The notes beneath the pieces are model-generated. The model was given only the letters and a program-made list of their open reading frames with translations, did no database searches and was not told the origin of the DNA. Source: Rhizobium sp. BK316 (lineage in GTDB: Bacteria > Pseudomonadota > Alphaproteobacteria > Rhizobiales > Rhizobiaceae). Taken from it: a DNA stretch of 64,000 nucleotides. Positions within the stretch are counted from its first letter, which is position 1, and the number at the start of each line of letters is the position of its first letter. The translations under genes were made by a program, and so were the position numbers. Below are positions 8,309 through 16,945 of the stretch, one piece after another. The stretch is taken from assembly GCF_014193695.1 (NCBI RefSeq), contig NZ_JACHZR010000005.1:310001-374000 (forward strand). The letters run 5' to 3'.

Positions 8309-9199
8309 ATGGAAACAATGCTCCACGAATTGCGCCGCTTGACGGCCCATGCCGAAAATCGTCCCACGGAGACCGGCATACCCGGCATCGTGATGGTCAA
8401 GGGGGAGATTCCCGAACATAAGCTCGGCGCCGTCTATGAACCGATGGTCAATATGATCCTCGATGGCAGCAAGACCCTGACGATCGCTGGCCGCGATTAT
8501 TATTATGATCCCGCCAGCTATTTCGTGATCTCGGTCGATATACCGGCGACCGGCATGGTGCGGCAGACCGGCCCCGACCGGCCCTATATCGGCGTCAGCC
8601 TTTCGCTCGATCCGGCGCGTGTCGCGGCCCTTCTGCTGGATATTCCACTGCAATCCTATGTGGCGGGGCAGAGCGGTGGCTATTCCGTTTGCCGCATGAC
8701 TCCGGAACTTTTGAATGCATGGCTGCGAATGCTGCAACTGATGGAGCGCCCGCAGGATATTCCTGCCCTCGCCCCGGCCTACGAGCGCGAGATCCTCTAT
8801 CGCGTGCTACAGGGACCGCAGGGCTGGATGCTGCGCGATATTGCGGCACCGGATAGCGCCCTGTCGCAAGTAAGGCTCGCAATCCGCTGGGTTCGTGAAC
8901 ACTACACCGAAGCGATCGAGGTCGAAAAACTCGCCATCCTCGCCTCCATGAGCGTCTCGGCCTTTCACCGCCATTTCAAGGCTGTGACGGCGATGAGCCC
9001 CATCCAGTACCAGAAGCGTATCCGCCTGCTGCAGGCCCGCCAGTTGCTGATTGCCCAATCAGGAAACGCATCCTCGGTCGCCTATGCCGTAGGTTATGAG
9101 AGCGCTTCGCAATTCACTCGGGAATATGCGCGCCTCTTCGGCCAGCCGCCGACGCGCGACGTATCTTCGATAAGGGAAAATATCAGGCCGGGGGCCTGA
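8309..9199 (+). CDS. AraC family transcriptional regulator
   Basis: Regulator of 296 residues with an N-terminal cupin-type sensor domain of the AraC_N group (GIPGIVMVKGEIPEHKLG onward) and a C-terminal double HTH (SMSVSAFHRHFKAVTAMSP, then AYAVGYESASQFTREYARLF). I chose the ATG at 8309; a GTG at 8288 in the same frame is possible but has no better RBS. Relatives usually sit beside an oxidoreductase gene and activate it, matching the divergent SDR here (132 bp between the two starts). Confidence 0.9.
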   Translation: METMLHELRRLTAHAENRPTETGIPGIVMVKGEIPEHKLGAVYEPMVNMILDGSKTLTIAGRDYYYDPASYFVISVDIPATGMVRQTGPDRPYIGVSLSLDPARVAALLLDIPLQSYVAGQSGGYSVCRMTPELLNAWLRMLQLMERPQDIPALAPAYEREILYRVLQGPQGWMLRDIAAPDSALSQVRLAIRWVREHYTEAIEVEKLAILASMSVSAFHRHFKAVTAMSPIQYQKRIRLLQARQLLIAQSGNASSVAYAVGYESASQFTREYARLFGQPPTRDVSSIRENIRPGA

Positions 9200-9211
9200 T
9201 CGTTGTCGGAC

Positions 9212-9934
9212 CTAGTGGCCGCTCTTGGCAGGCACCTCCTCTGCGGGAGCAGCTTCCGCTGGAGTGGCTGCATCCTTGGCCGCTTGCTCTTCAGCGGACG
9301 GCTCCTCAGGTTCTTTGGCTGGCACGGCGCCTGCTGCCTTGCTCCCTCCCTTGGTGGAGGCAACGGCAACCGGGTCGATGCAATCGGCCGGATCCTTGAG
9401 GCTGGCGTTCAGCGCTGCGATCTGATCGTCCGGCAGGTCGATGCGTTCGCCATAGAAGAGGCCCTGCTCGCTCGCCTTGCCGTCGTAGTAGCGGGCCGTA
9501 TAGGGCTTATCATCCAGCCCTTCGACCATCTTGTCGGGATGCGCGATATAGACCACGTCGGCGCCGATCGCCCGGCCACGAATATCCGAACGGAGCGTCG
9601 GACCGTTTTCATCGAGTACGACAACCTGCACGAGGTCGGGTTTCTGCGTTGCATAGACGGCCTGGGCGACACGCAGCGCCGTCTTGATGCGCGTCATGCC
9701 GTCGACAGGCTCGGTCTTGATATATTTGCGGACCCAGACGTGGTCCTGTTTCTTGATCGTCACGAGATTGACGTCGGTACAGGCCACGCCATCGACGGAT
9801 TCCTCGTCGCCCAGCAGCCTGTCCTTGCCGACATAAACTGCAGCGCCGCCGGAAACGCCCGCCAGCAGAGCGCTACCACCGATGATCAAAGCCAATTTCC
9901 GGGAAGGCCGGAATATGCGCAGTAAGGCCTTCAC
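9212..9934 (-). CDS. Membrane-anchored periplasmic protein of unknown function
   Basis: About 240 residues: a short basic N-terminus (KALLRIFRPSRK), one transmembrane helix (about residues 13-35), an exported globular part, and an Ala/Glu/Pro-rich tail of about 45 residues ending KSGH. I favour the GTG at 9932-9934, which has GGAG 8 bases upstream; a TTG start at 9964 is in frame but lacks an RBS. The globular part has a Cys pair (VACTDVN and PADCIDP) that could form a disulfide. It looks like a conserved rhizobial hypothetical; no function can be assigned. It ends 12 bp from the AraC gene, tail to tail. Confidence 0.72.
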   Translation of the reverse strand: MKALLRIFRPSRKLALIIGGSALLAGVSGGAAVYVGKDRLLGDEESVDGVACTDVNLVTIKKQDHVWVRKYIKTEPVDGMTRIKTALRVAQAVYATQKPDLVQVVVLDENGPTLRSDIRGRAIGADVVYIAHPDKMVEGLDDKPYTARYYDGKASEQGLFYGERIDLPDDQIAALNASLKDPADCIDPVAVASTKGGSKAAGAVPAKEPEEPSAEEQAAKDAATPAEAAPAEEVPAKSGH

Positions 9935-10114
9935 GCCAACTGCTCCGCCATCTGAAAACTCCAACGCAATACAAGTGACTGTGAAGCTAAGGGAAATGAC
10001 GTTTCCGAATCTTTAAATGGGCCGCCCGACTTTGTCTCGAATTGGCAAAATACCAAAAAAGGTCCAGCCGCCGATGCGCTTGCCAGACCGCTGAAGTACA
10101 TGTTCTAAAATGCC

Positions 10115-11023
10115 ATGGCCTTCACGCTTCGCCAGATCCAGTATTTTGTCGCCGTTGCCGAACAGGGCTCTGTCACGCGCGCGGCGCAGAACCTGTCGAT
10201 CTCCCAATCCTCGATCACCGAAGCGCTGAAAGAACTGGAAAACGACCTCGGCGTCGTGCTGTTCGAGCGCCACCCACGGGGACTCTCGATCACCCATAAT
10301 GGCCACCAGTTCCTGCGGCATGCCACGAAAATCCTGGCATCGGTCTCGGATGCCCGCACCAGCTTTTCCGGCCAGCAGAGCATACCCTCCGGCACGCTCA
10401 ACATCGGCGTCACCTCGCTCGTCGCAGGTTATGTGCTGTCCGATCTGCTGGCCCGCTATCGCCGCGCCTGCCCCGGCGTCGAGGTCAGCGCCATCGAGGA
10501 TAATGGCAGTTATCTGGAACATCTGCTCGTCGGCGGCGAGCTGGATGTTGCAGTTATGGTGATTTCAAATCTGCGTGATCGCATGGCCCTGCAGGCCGAA
10601 ATCCTGGAAACCTCGCCCTATCGCCTGTGGTTGCCGATGGGCCACCCGCTGGTTTCGGCCGATATCATCTCCATCGCCGATATCGCTCGCGAGCCATTGA
10701 TCATGCTGACGGTTGACGAGATCGAGGAGAATACCGGCAAGCTGTTGACCGCACTTGGCGCCCGTCCGCACGTCGCCTTCCGCACCCGCTCGGTGGAAGC
10801 CGTGCGCAGCCTGGTTGCGACGGGCGCGGGCGTGGCGCTGCTGCCCGATCTTGTCTACCGCCCCTGGTCGCTGGAAGGCGACCGTATCGAAAGCCGCGAC
10901 GTTTCCGGCTCCTTGCCCGTCGTACAGGTCGGCATGGTCTGGCGAAAGGGCTCCAGCCTGCCGCAGGCGGCACGCGATTTCGTCGCCATCGCCGAGAACA
11001 TGCGGTCGGGCCGATCCCGCTAG
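10115..11023 (+). CDS. LysR family transcriptional regulator
   Basis: LTTR of 302 residues. The winged HTH is at residues 1-60 (TLRQIQYFVAVAEQGSVTRA, then SQSSITEALKELENDLGVVL), followed by the two-lobed periplasmic-binding-like effector domain. It sits upstream of and on the same strand as ydcSTUV-patD, 120 bp before ydcS, so it is the best candidate for its regulator, with a polyamine or derived amine as a plausible inducer. A perfect inverted repeat starts exactly at the end of its stop codon (11023-11043). No strong RBS is visible before the ATG. Confidence 0.92.
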   Translation: MAFTLRQIQYFVAVAEQGSVTRAAQNLSISQSSITEALKELENDLGVVLFERHPRGLSITHNGHQFLRHATKILASVSDARTSFSGQQSIPSGTLNIGVTSLVAGYVLSDLLARYRRACPGVEVSAIEDNGSYLEHLLVGGELDVAVMVISNLRDRMALQAEILETSPYRLWLPMGHPLVSADIISIADIAREPLIMLTVDEIEENTGKLLTALGARPHVAFRTRSVEAVRSLVATGAGVALLPDLVYRPWSLEGDRIESRDVSGSLPVVQVGMVWRKGSSLPQAARDFVAIAENMRSGRSR

Positions 11024-11043
11024 ATATCGGAATTTCCGATATC
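11023..11043. promoter_or_regulatory. Perfect inverted repeat between LysR gene and ydcS
   Basis: Arms GATATCGGAA and TTCCGATATC are separated by one T. A one-base loop and no T-run make a terminator unlikely. Its place about 100 bp upstream of ydcS suggests an operator, possibly for the LysR protein. A further ATCGG half-site overlaps its right end. Confidence 0.5.
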
Positions 11044-11143
11044 GGCTTTCTGATAAATGAATTTGCGAAACCGGGCTTTCCGCGTCACCTTTTCTTCCGG
11101 GAACAAAACGCCGCAAAAGCGGCACCGAACCGGGAGACAGACG

Positions 11144-12304
11144 ATGAAGCATCTTCTGAAATCGTGCACTGCTGCGCTCGCGAGCCTGAGCTTTGCGACA
11201 CAGGTTGTCGCTGCCGAACCGCTGAAGGAATTGGGCAAGGGTGAAGGCGCCGTCAGCATCGTTGCCTGGGCCGGCTATATCGAGCGCGGTGAGACCGATA
11301 AGAATTACGACTGGGTCACCGACTTCGAAAAGGAAACCGGCTGCAAGGTTTCAGTCAAGACCGCCGCCACCTCCGATGAAATGGTGGCGCTGATGAACGA
11401 AGGCGGCTTCGACCTCGTCACTGCCTCAGGCGACGCGTCGCTTCGCCTCGTCGCGGGAAAACGCGTCCAGCCCATCAACACCGATCTCATCCCGAGCTTC
11501 AAGACCGTCGACAAGCGCCTGCAGAATGCGCCCTGGAATACGGTGAACGGCGTCCACTACGGGGTGCCCTACCTCTGGGGGCCGAACGTGCTGATGTACA
11601 ATACAGACACTTTCAAGGATAAGGCGCCGACGAGCTGGAATATCGTCTTCGACGAGCAGAACCTGCCTGATGGTAAGTCCAACAAGGGCCGCGTTCAGGC
11701 CTATGACGGCCCGATCTACATCGCCGATGCCGCTCTGTATCTGATGGCGCACAAGCCCGATCTCGGCATCAAGGACCCCTATGAACTTAACGAGGAGCAG
11801 TACAAGGCTGCCCTCGATCTGCTGCGCGGCCAGCGCAAGATCGTCTCGCGCTACTGGCATGATGCGATGATCCAGGTCGACGACTTCAAGAATGAAGGCG
11901 TCGTCGCCTCCGGCTCCTGGCCCTTCCAGGTCAACCTGCTGCAGGCCGACAAGCAGAAAATTGCCTCCACCTTCCCCGAGGAGGGCGTGACGGGCTGGGC
12001 CGACACGACCATGCTGCACGCCGACAGCGAACATCCGAACTGCGCCTATATGTGGATGGAACATTCCCTGAAGGCGAAAGTACAGGGTGATGCCGCCGCC
12101 TGGTTCGGCGCCGTACCCTCGGTTCCGGCCGCCTGCAAGGGCAACGAACTCCTGACCGATGCCGGCTGCAACACCAATGGCTATGATCACTTCGACAAGA
12201 TCAAGTTCTGGAAGACGCCGGTCGCCAAATGCGCAAGCGAGAGCGAATGCGTACCCTATCATCGCTGGGTATCCGACTATATCGGCGTGATCGGCGGGCG
12301 GTGA
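11144..12304 (+). CDS. ydcS: Putrescine-type ABC transporter substrate-binding protein
   Basis: Periplasmic binding protein of 386 residues; signal peptide at about 1-25 (KHLLKSCTAALASLSFATQ, cut after VVAA). It matches E. coli YdcS along its length as I remember that protein: AWAGYIERGETDKNYDWVTD, SVKTAATSDEMVALM, DLVTASGDASLRL, QNLPDGKSNKGRVQAYDGP and GVTGWADTTMLH all have near-identical counterparts. The ATG at 11144 is preceded by GGGAGA and begins the signal peptide; an upstream start would give an unlikely basic extension. First gene of ydcSTUV-patD, a polyamine importer. A small GCCGC-AAAA-GCGGC hairpin (11110-11123) lies just before the RBS. Confidence 0.94.
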   Translation: MKHLLKSCTAALASLSFATQVVAAEPLKELGKGEGAVSIVAWAGYIERGETDKNYDWVTDFEKETGCKVSVKTAATSDEMVALMNEGGFDLVTASGDASLRLVAGKRVQPINTDLIPSFKTVDKRLQNAPWNTVNGVHYGVPYLWGPNVLMYNTDTFKDKAPTSWNIVFDEQNLPDGKSNKGRVQAYDGPIYIADAALYLMAHKPDLGIKDPYELNEEQYKAALDLLRGQRKIVSRYWHDAMIQVDDFKNEGVVASGSWPFQVNLLQADKQKIASTFPEEGVTGWADTTMLHADSEHPNCAYMWMEHSLKAKVQGDAAAWFGAVPSVPAACKGNELLTDAGCNTNGYDHFDKIKFWKTPVAKCASESECVPYHRWVSDYIGVIGGR

Positions 12305-12327
12305 CGCCAAGCCCGATCCATGTAAAT

Positions 12328-12454
12328 CCCCCCAGCCCCTCCCGACAGGGGAAGGGGCTGGAGTGGCACCCCGAATTCCTGTTGTAACGCCGAAGGGTTT
12401 GAGCGTGGGCGCGGCAGGGTAAGCCCCTCCCCCTAGGGGGAGGGGTTTGGGGGG
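12328..12454. repeat. Palindromic intergenic element with inverted ends (RIME-like)
   Basis: A 127-bp block between ydcS and ydcT. It has a hairpin with CCAGCCCCT/AGGGGCTGG arms (12332-12361), a 22-bp perfect palindrome centred on CTAG (12424-12445), and outer ends that are near inverted copies (C-run, CAG or CAAA, CCCCTCCC at the left; GGGAGGGG, TTTG, G-run at the right). Two large palindromes in about 130 bp resemble the RIME class of Rhizobium intergenic mosaic elements. Membership is inferred from layout, not from alignment. It fills most of the 201-bp gap in the operon. Confidence 0.6.
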
Positions 12455-12505
12455 CGGTTTTCAACCCGAAGCCCCTCTCGATAACATTGCAATACCGGAG
12501 CCCCC

Positions 12506-13492
12506 ATGACGTCAGCCGTCCGTTTCCAGAAGGTGTCTCGCCATTTCGGCGCGGTGCGCGCCGTCGATGGCGTCGATCTCGAGATCGCGCCCGGTGAATT
12601 CTTCGCCATGCTCGGCCCGTCCGGCTCCGGCAAGACCACCTGCCTGCGGCTGATTGCGGGCTTCGAACAGCCGACATCGGGACATATCGAGATCTTCGGT
12701 GAAACCGCCGAGGGCATTCCGCCCTATCGCCGCAACGTCAATACCGTTTTCCAGGATTACGCGCTCTTCCCGCATCTCGATATTCTCGACAACGTCGCCT
12801 ACGGGCTGATGGTCAAGGGCGTCGGCAAGGCGGAGCGGATCAGGGAGGCCGAGAAGGCACTGGAACTGGTGAAGCTGCCGGGCTATGGCAGCCGCCGCCC
12901 CGGCCAGCTCTCCGGCGGCCAGCGGCAGCGCGTGGCGCTGGCCCGCGCGCTCGTCAACAAGCCACGGGTGCTTCTGCTGGACGAACCGCTCGGAGCTCTG
13001 GACCTGAAGCTGCGCGAGCAGATGCAGGAAGAACTGAAGAGCCTGCAGCGCGCGCTCGGCATCACCTTCATCTTCGTCACCCACGACCAGGGCGAAGCAC
13101 TTTCCATGGCCGACCGTGTTGCGGTCTTCAACGATGGCGGCATCGTCCAGCACGGCACTCCGCAGGATATCTACCGTCGCCCGAAGACACGCTTCGTCGC
13201 CGATTTCGTCGGCTCGTCGAATGTCATTTCTCCCGATGTGATGACGGTTCTCGGCGGCGAGAAACGCTGGGCGAGTTTGCGGCCGGAAGCAATCCGCCTC
13301 GCGGCTGACGGTATCGAAGCCAGGGTCGAGAATGCCAGCTTCCTGGGTGCCTCAACCCGCCTTACTGTCGATATCAAAGGGTCGCACCTGCATGTCATGC
13401 TGCCGGCCGGCAGTGATATCCCTGATGTCGGCACCGCCATCCGTCTCGCCTGGCAGCAGGGCGACGTGCACTATATGGATGACGCGGCATGA
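12506..13492 (+). CDS. ydcT: Polyamine ABC transporter ATP-binding protein
   Basis: PotA/YdcT-type ATPase of 328 residues. Walker A GPSGSGKTT (about 36-44), Q-loop in NTVFQDYALFPH, signature LSGGQRQRVALARAL, Walker B VLLLDEPLGALD and the switch His in FVTHDQGEA are all intact. A C-terminal TOBE regulatory domain covers about 240-328. It energises import through the two permeases that follow; its stop overlaps the next start (ATGA). It is separated from ydcS by a palindromic element that could uncouple expression of the abundant binding protein from the rest. Confidence 0.95.
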   Translation: MTSAVRFQKVSRHFGAVRAVDGVDLEIAPGEFFAMLGPSGSGKTTCLRLIAGFEQPTSGHIEIFGETAEGIPPYRRNVNTVFQDYALFPHLDILDNVAYGLMVKGVGKAERIREAEKALELVKLPGYGSRRPGQLSGGQRQRVALARALVNKPRVLLLDEPLGALDLKLREQMQEELKSLQRALGITFIFVTHDQGEALSMADRVAVFNDGGIVQHGTPQDIYRRPKTRFVADFVGSSNVISPDVMTVLGGEKRWASLRPEAIRLAADGIEARVENASFLGASTRLTVDIKGSHLHVMLPAGSDIPDVGTAIRLAWQQGDVHYMDDAA

Positions 13493-14451
13493 CGGCGCTG
13501 GCAATCACCAAGCCGCAAACCTCGATCCTGCCGCGGCGCGGCGGTTTCTTCAGCCGCCTGTCGGACAATTTCTGGCGCCACCCGAAACTGCTCCTGTTGC
13601 TGATGCTGACACCGCCGCTACTTTGGCTCGGCATCATCTATGTCGGCTCGCTGATCGCGCTCCTGCTGCAGAGCTTCTTCTCGATCGACGATTTCTCGGG
13701 AATGGTGAATTACGAGTTCACTCTCGATACCTATGCGCAGCTTTTGAACCCCGGCAATTTCGACATCATCGTCAGAACCGTCCTGATGGCGGCACTGGTA
13801 ACGATCGCCTCGGCCATCGTCGCCTTCCCGATCGCCTATTACGCCGCGCGTTATGCGCAGGGAAAATGGAAGGCTCTCTTCTATCTCGGCGTCATGCTGC
13901 CGCTCTGGTCGAGCTATCTCGTCAAGATCTACGCCTGGAAGCTGATCCTTGCCAAGGAAGGCATCCTCACCTGGCTCTTCGACAAGCTCTATCTTTCCTG
14001 GCTGCTCGATAGTGTCCTCGCCTTGCCGGTCGTCGGCGGCAATTCGCTTTCCGTCAGCTATCTCGGCACCTTCATCGTCTTCGTCTATATCTGGCTGCCC
14101 TACATGATCCTGCCGACGCAGGCAGCACTCGAGCGCGTGCCCGGCAACCTGATCGAGGCATCAGCCGATCTCGGTGCCACCCCGCACCAGACCTTCCGAA
14201 CCGTGCTTTTCCCGCTGGCGCTGCCCGGCATCGTCGCCGGTTCTATCTTCACTTTCTCGCTGACCTTGGGCGACTACATCATTCCGCAGATCATCGGCTC
14301 GTCGCGCCTCTTCATCGGCCAGGCGGTCTATACGCAGCAGGGAACCGCCGGCAACGTACCGCTCGCGGCGGCCTTCTCCGTCGTGCCGATCGTCATCATG
14401 GCGGTCTATCTGTGGCTTGCCAAACGCATGGGGGCTTTCGATGCGCTCTGA
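13489..14451 (+). CDS. ydcU: Polyamine ABC transporter permease (YdcU)
   Basis: Inner-membrane permease of 320 residues with six predicted transmembrane segments; the N-terminus carries a cytoplasmic lead of about 40 residues. The EAA loop that docks the ATPase is LIEASADLGATPHQTFRTVL, followed by PLALPGIVAGSIFTFSLTLG. The C-terminus ends RMGAFDAL, nearly as in E. coli YdcU. Overlaps ydcT by 4 bases and ydcV by 11, showing translational coupling. Confidence 0.95.
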   Translation: MTALAITKPQTSILPRRGGFFSRLSDNFWRHPKLLLLLMLTPPLLWLGIIYVGSLIALLLQSFFSIDDFSGMVNYEFTLDTYAQLLNPGNFDIIVRTVLMAALVTIASAIVAFPIAYYAARYAQGKWKALFYLGVMLPLWSSYLVKIYAWKLILAKEGILTWLFDKLYLSWLLDSVLALPVVGGNSLSVSYLGTFIVFVYIWLPYMILPTQAALERVPGNLIEASADLGATPHQTFRTVLFPLALPGIVAGSIFTFSLTLGDYIIPQIIGSSRLFIGQAVYTQQGTAGNVPLAAAFSVVPIVIMAVYLWLAKRMGAFDAL

Positions 14452-15256
14452 TCGCGTACAACGTTCCCCAGCGCTTTTGAAGATCGCCGCTGCCGGCGGT
14501 CTGCTCTTCCTGCATCTGCCGATCCTGTTGATCTTCGTCTACGCCTTCACGACGGAAGAGAAGAGCTATCAATGGCCGCCGCCGGGCCTGACGCTGCAAT
14601 GGTTCGGCATCGCCTGGAATCGCCCGGACGTCTGGTCGGCACTTGGTCTCTCTCTACAGGTTGCCTGCATCGCGACGGCGATCGCGCTCATCCTCGGCAC
14701 GCTCTGCGCAGCCGCCGTCAGCCAGACGAAATTCTTCGGCCGTGAGGCGATCTCGCTGCTCGTCATCCTGCCGATCGCGCTTCCCGGCATCATCACCGGC
14801 ATCGCGCTGCGCTCCGCCTTCAGCCTGTTCGACATCCCCTTCTCGGTCTGGACGATCGTGCTCGGCCACGCAACCTTCTGTGTCGTTGTCGTCTATAACA
14901 ATGCCGTCGCCCGTTTCCGCCGCACGTCGAGCTCGCTGATCGAAGCCTCGATGGATCTTGGCGCCGACGGCTTCCAGACCTTTCGCCATATCATCCTGCC
15001 GAATATCGGCACGGCGCTTCTGGCTGGCGGCATGCTCGCCTTCGCTCTGTCCTTCGATGAGGTGATCGTCACCACCTTCACCGGCGGCCAGCAATCCACC
15101 CTTCCGATCTGGATGCTCGAAGAACTGATCCGCCCACGCCAACGCCCAGTCACCAACGTGGTCGCCATGGTCGTCGTGCTCGTCACCTTCCTGCCGATCC
15201 TGGCGGCCTATTACCTCACGCGCGATGGCGATCAGATCGCCGGCGCCGGCAAATAA
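14441..15256 (+). CDS. ydcV: Polyamine ABC transporter permease (YdcV)
   Basis: Second permease of the heterodimeric channel, 271 residues, about six transmembrane segments. EAA loop: SLIEASMDLGADGFQTFRHI. I place the start at 14441, inside the end of ydcU, with GGGGGC upstream; a start at 14417 would lengthen the overlap without need. Belongs to the PotC branch. The stop is followed 75 bases later by patD. Confidence 0.94.
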   Translation: MRSDRVQRSPALLKIAAAGGLLFLHLPILLIFVYAFTTEEKSYQWPPPGLTLQWFGIAWNRPDVWSALGLSLQVACIATAIALILGTLCAAAVSQTKFFGREAISLLVILPIALPGIITGIALRSAFSLFDIPFSVWTIVLGHATFCVVVVYNNAVARFRRTSSSLIEASMDLGADGFQTFRHIILPNIGTALLAGGMLAFALSFDEVIVTTFTGGQQSTLPIWMLEELIRPRQRPVTNVVAMVVVLVTFLPILAAYYLTRDGDQIAGAGK

Positions 15257-15331
15257 CCCGGAGTGGGATCGGAAAGTGTCAAACGCTTTCCTGCCCCCAT
15301 CTCGCTCCACCAACGAACAAGGAGAACGCCC

Positions 15332-16759
15332 ATGGACACGCAAATGCTGATCGGTTCCCGCTTCGAGACCGGCACGGAAACGGAAGAGCACATCCTGAAC
15401 CCGAAGACCGGCGAGACGGTGCTGAACCTCGCCGAAGCTTCGCTCGGTCAGATCGATGCCGCCGTCGATGCCGCCGAAAAGGCCTTTGTCACCTGGGCAC
15501 AGACGACCCCATCCGAACGCTCCACCTATCTCCTGAAGATCGCCGACACCATTGAAAGGGATGCAAAGGGCTTTGCCACGCTGGAGGCGCTGAACTGCGG
15601 CAAACCGATCAATGCCGTGCTGAATGACGAAATCCCAGCCATCGTCGATTGCTACCGCTTCTTTGCCGGTGCGGTGCGCAATCTGCATGGACCGGTCGCA
15701 GGCGAATATCTTCCCGGTCATACCTCGATGATCCGCCGCGACCCGATCGGCATCGTCGGCTCGATCGCGCCATGGAACTATCCGCTGATGATGATGGCCT
15801 GGAAGCTGGCGCCTGCCATCGCCGGCGGCAATACGGTCGTTTTCAAGCCGTCCGAACAGACGCCGCTGACAGCACTCAAGATGGCAAAGCTCCTCTCTGA
15901 CATTCTCCCCGAGGGCGTAGTCAACGTCATCCTCGGCCGCGGCGAGAGTGTCGGCAACGCGCTGATCAACCATCCGAAAATCGATATGGTGTCGATTACA
16001 GGCGATATTGCGACCGGCAAGAAGGTGCTGCAGGCTGCCGCCAAGACCGTCAAGCGTACCCATCTGGAACTTGGCGGCAAGGCGCCGGTCATTATCTTCG
16101 ACGACGCCGATATCGATGCCGTCGTCGCCGGCATCCGCACCTTCGGCTATTACAATGCCGGCCAGGACTGCACAGCCGCCTGCCGCATCTATGCCGACGC
16201 CAGGGTCTACGACAATTTCGTCGCCGACCTGACCTCTGCCGTATCCAGCATCCGCTTCAACCAGACCGACGACACCGAAAACGAAATCGGCCCGCTGATT
16301 TCCAAGCGCCAGCGCGATCGTGTCGAAAGCTTCGTTACCCGAGCCTCTGAACATAAGCACATGGACATCACCACCGGCGGCAAGGTCTCTGGCGATAAGG
16401 GCTTCTTCTTCGCGCCGACAGTCGTTGCGGGCGCAACGCAGGAGGATGAGATCGTCCGCCGCGAAGTTTTCGGCCCTGTCGTCTCGGTCACCCGCTTCAC
16501 CAATGTCGAGGATGCAGTAACCTGGGCGAATGACAGCGATTACGGCCTTGCCTCTTCCGTCTGGACCAAGGATATCGGCCGCGGCATGAAGACCGCCGCC
16601 CGCCTTCAATATGGCTGTACTTGGATCAATACCCATTTCATGCTGGTCAACGAGATGCCGCATGGCGGTTTGAAGCAGTCAGGCTACGGCAAGGATATGT
16701 CCGTCTACGCTCTGGAAGATTACACAGCTGTCCGTCACGTGATGATCAATCACGGATAG
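15332..16759 (+). CDS. patD: Gamma-aminobutyraldehyde dehydrogenase
   Basis: NAD-dependent aldehyde dehydrogenase of 475 residues that oxidises 4-aminobutanal (from putrescine) to GABA. Key parts: IAPWNYPLMMMAWKLAPAIA, the catalytic Glu in LELGGKAPVI, and the catalytic Cys in YNAGQDCTAACRIYAD, wording specific to the PatD/YdcW group. The C-terminus SGYGKDMSVYALEDYTAVRH also matches that group. AAGGAGA precedes the ATG at 15332. Being last in ydcSTUV-patD, it links import of putrescine to its catabolism; the aminotransferase that makes the aldehyde is not in this window. Confidence 0.94.
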   Translation: MDTQMLIGSRFETGTETEEHILNPKTGETVLNLAEASLGQIDAAVDAAEKAFVTWAQTTPSERSTYLLKIADTIERDAKGFATLEALNCGKPINAVLNDEIPAIVDCYRFFAGAVRNLHGPVAGEYLPGHTSMIRRDPIGIVGSIAPWNYPLMMMAWKLAPAIAGGNTVVFKPSEQTPLTALKMAKLLSDILPEGVVNVILGRGESVGNALINHPKIDMVSITGDIATGKKVLQAAAKTVKRTHLELGGKAPVIIFDDADIDAVVAGIRTFGYYNAGQDCTAACRIYADARVYDNFVADLTSAVSSIRFNQTDDTENEIGPLISKRQRDRVESFVTRASEHKHMDITTGGKVSGDKGFFFAPTVVAGATQEDEIVRREVFGPVVSVTRFTNVEDAVTWANDSDYGLASSVWTKDIGRGMKTAARLQYGCTWINTHFMLVNEMPHGGLKQSGYGKDMSVYALEDYTAVRHVMINHG

Positions 16760-16786
16760 TTGAACAAGAGCCTCCTGTTCCGCTGC

Positions 16787-16815
16787 AAAAGTCACTACCG
16801 CCATCAGTGACTTTT
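16787..16815 (+). terminator. Hairpin after patD
   Basis: Perfect 10-bp arms AAAAGTCACT and AGTGACTTTT with a 9-base loop, 28 bp after the patD stop, ending in TTTT. A further GTCACTTTGTCA follows, so the repeat could also act as an operator for the LuxR-type gene at 16946. Confidence 0.65.
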
Positions 16816-16945
16816 GTCACTTTGTCATAATACAACTGCAAATGCTGTTTTTCGAACGTGGAATTGCTGCTTCACCGTATATGGCAAGCCGCGATAAATA
16901 TGATTCTTCGTCGGATCAAAGAAATCGGTCAGGCATTACTTACCC

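Noticed and set aside
12328..12454. CRISPR array or transposon in the ydc operon
   Set aside because: The palindromes are not a regular repeat-spacer series and there is no transposase; a non-coding palindromic element fits better.
14654..16663. 669-codon minus-strand open frame
   Set aside because: Antisense of ydcV and patD, both with intact motifs; the length is a GC-rich codon effect and there is no RBS.
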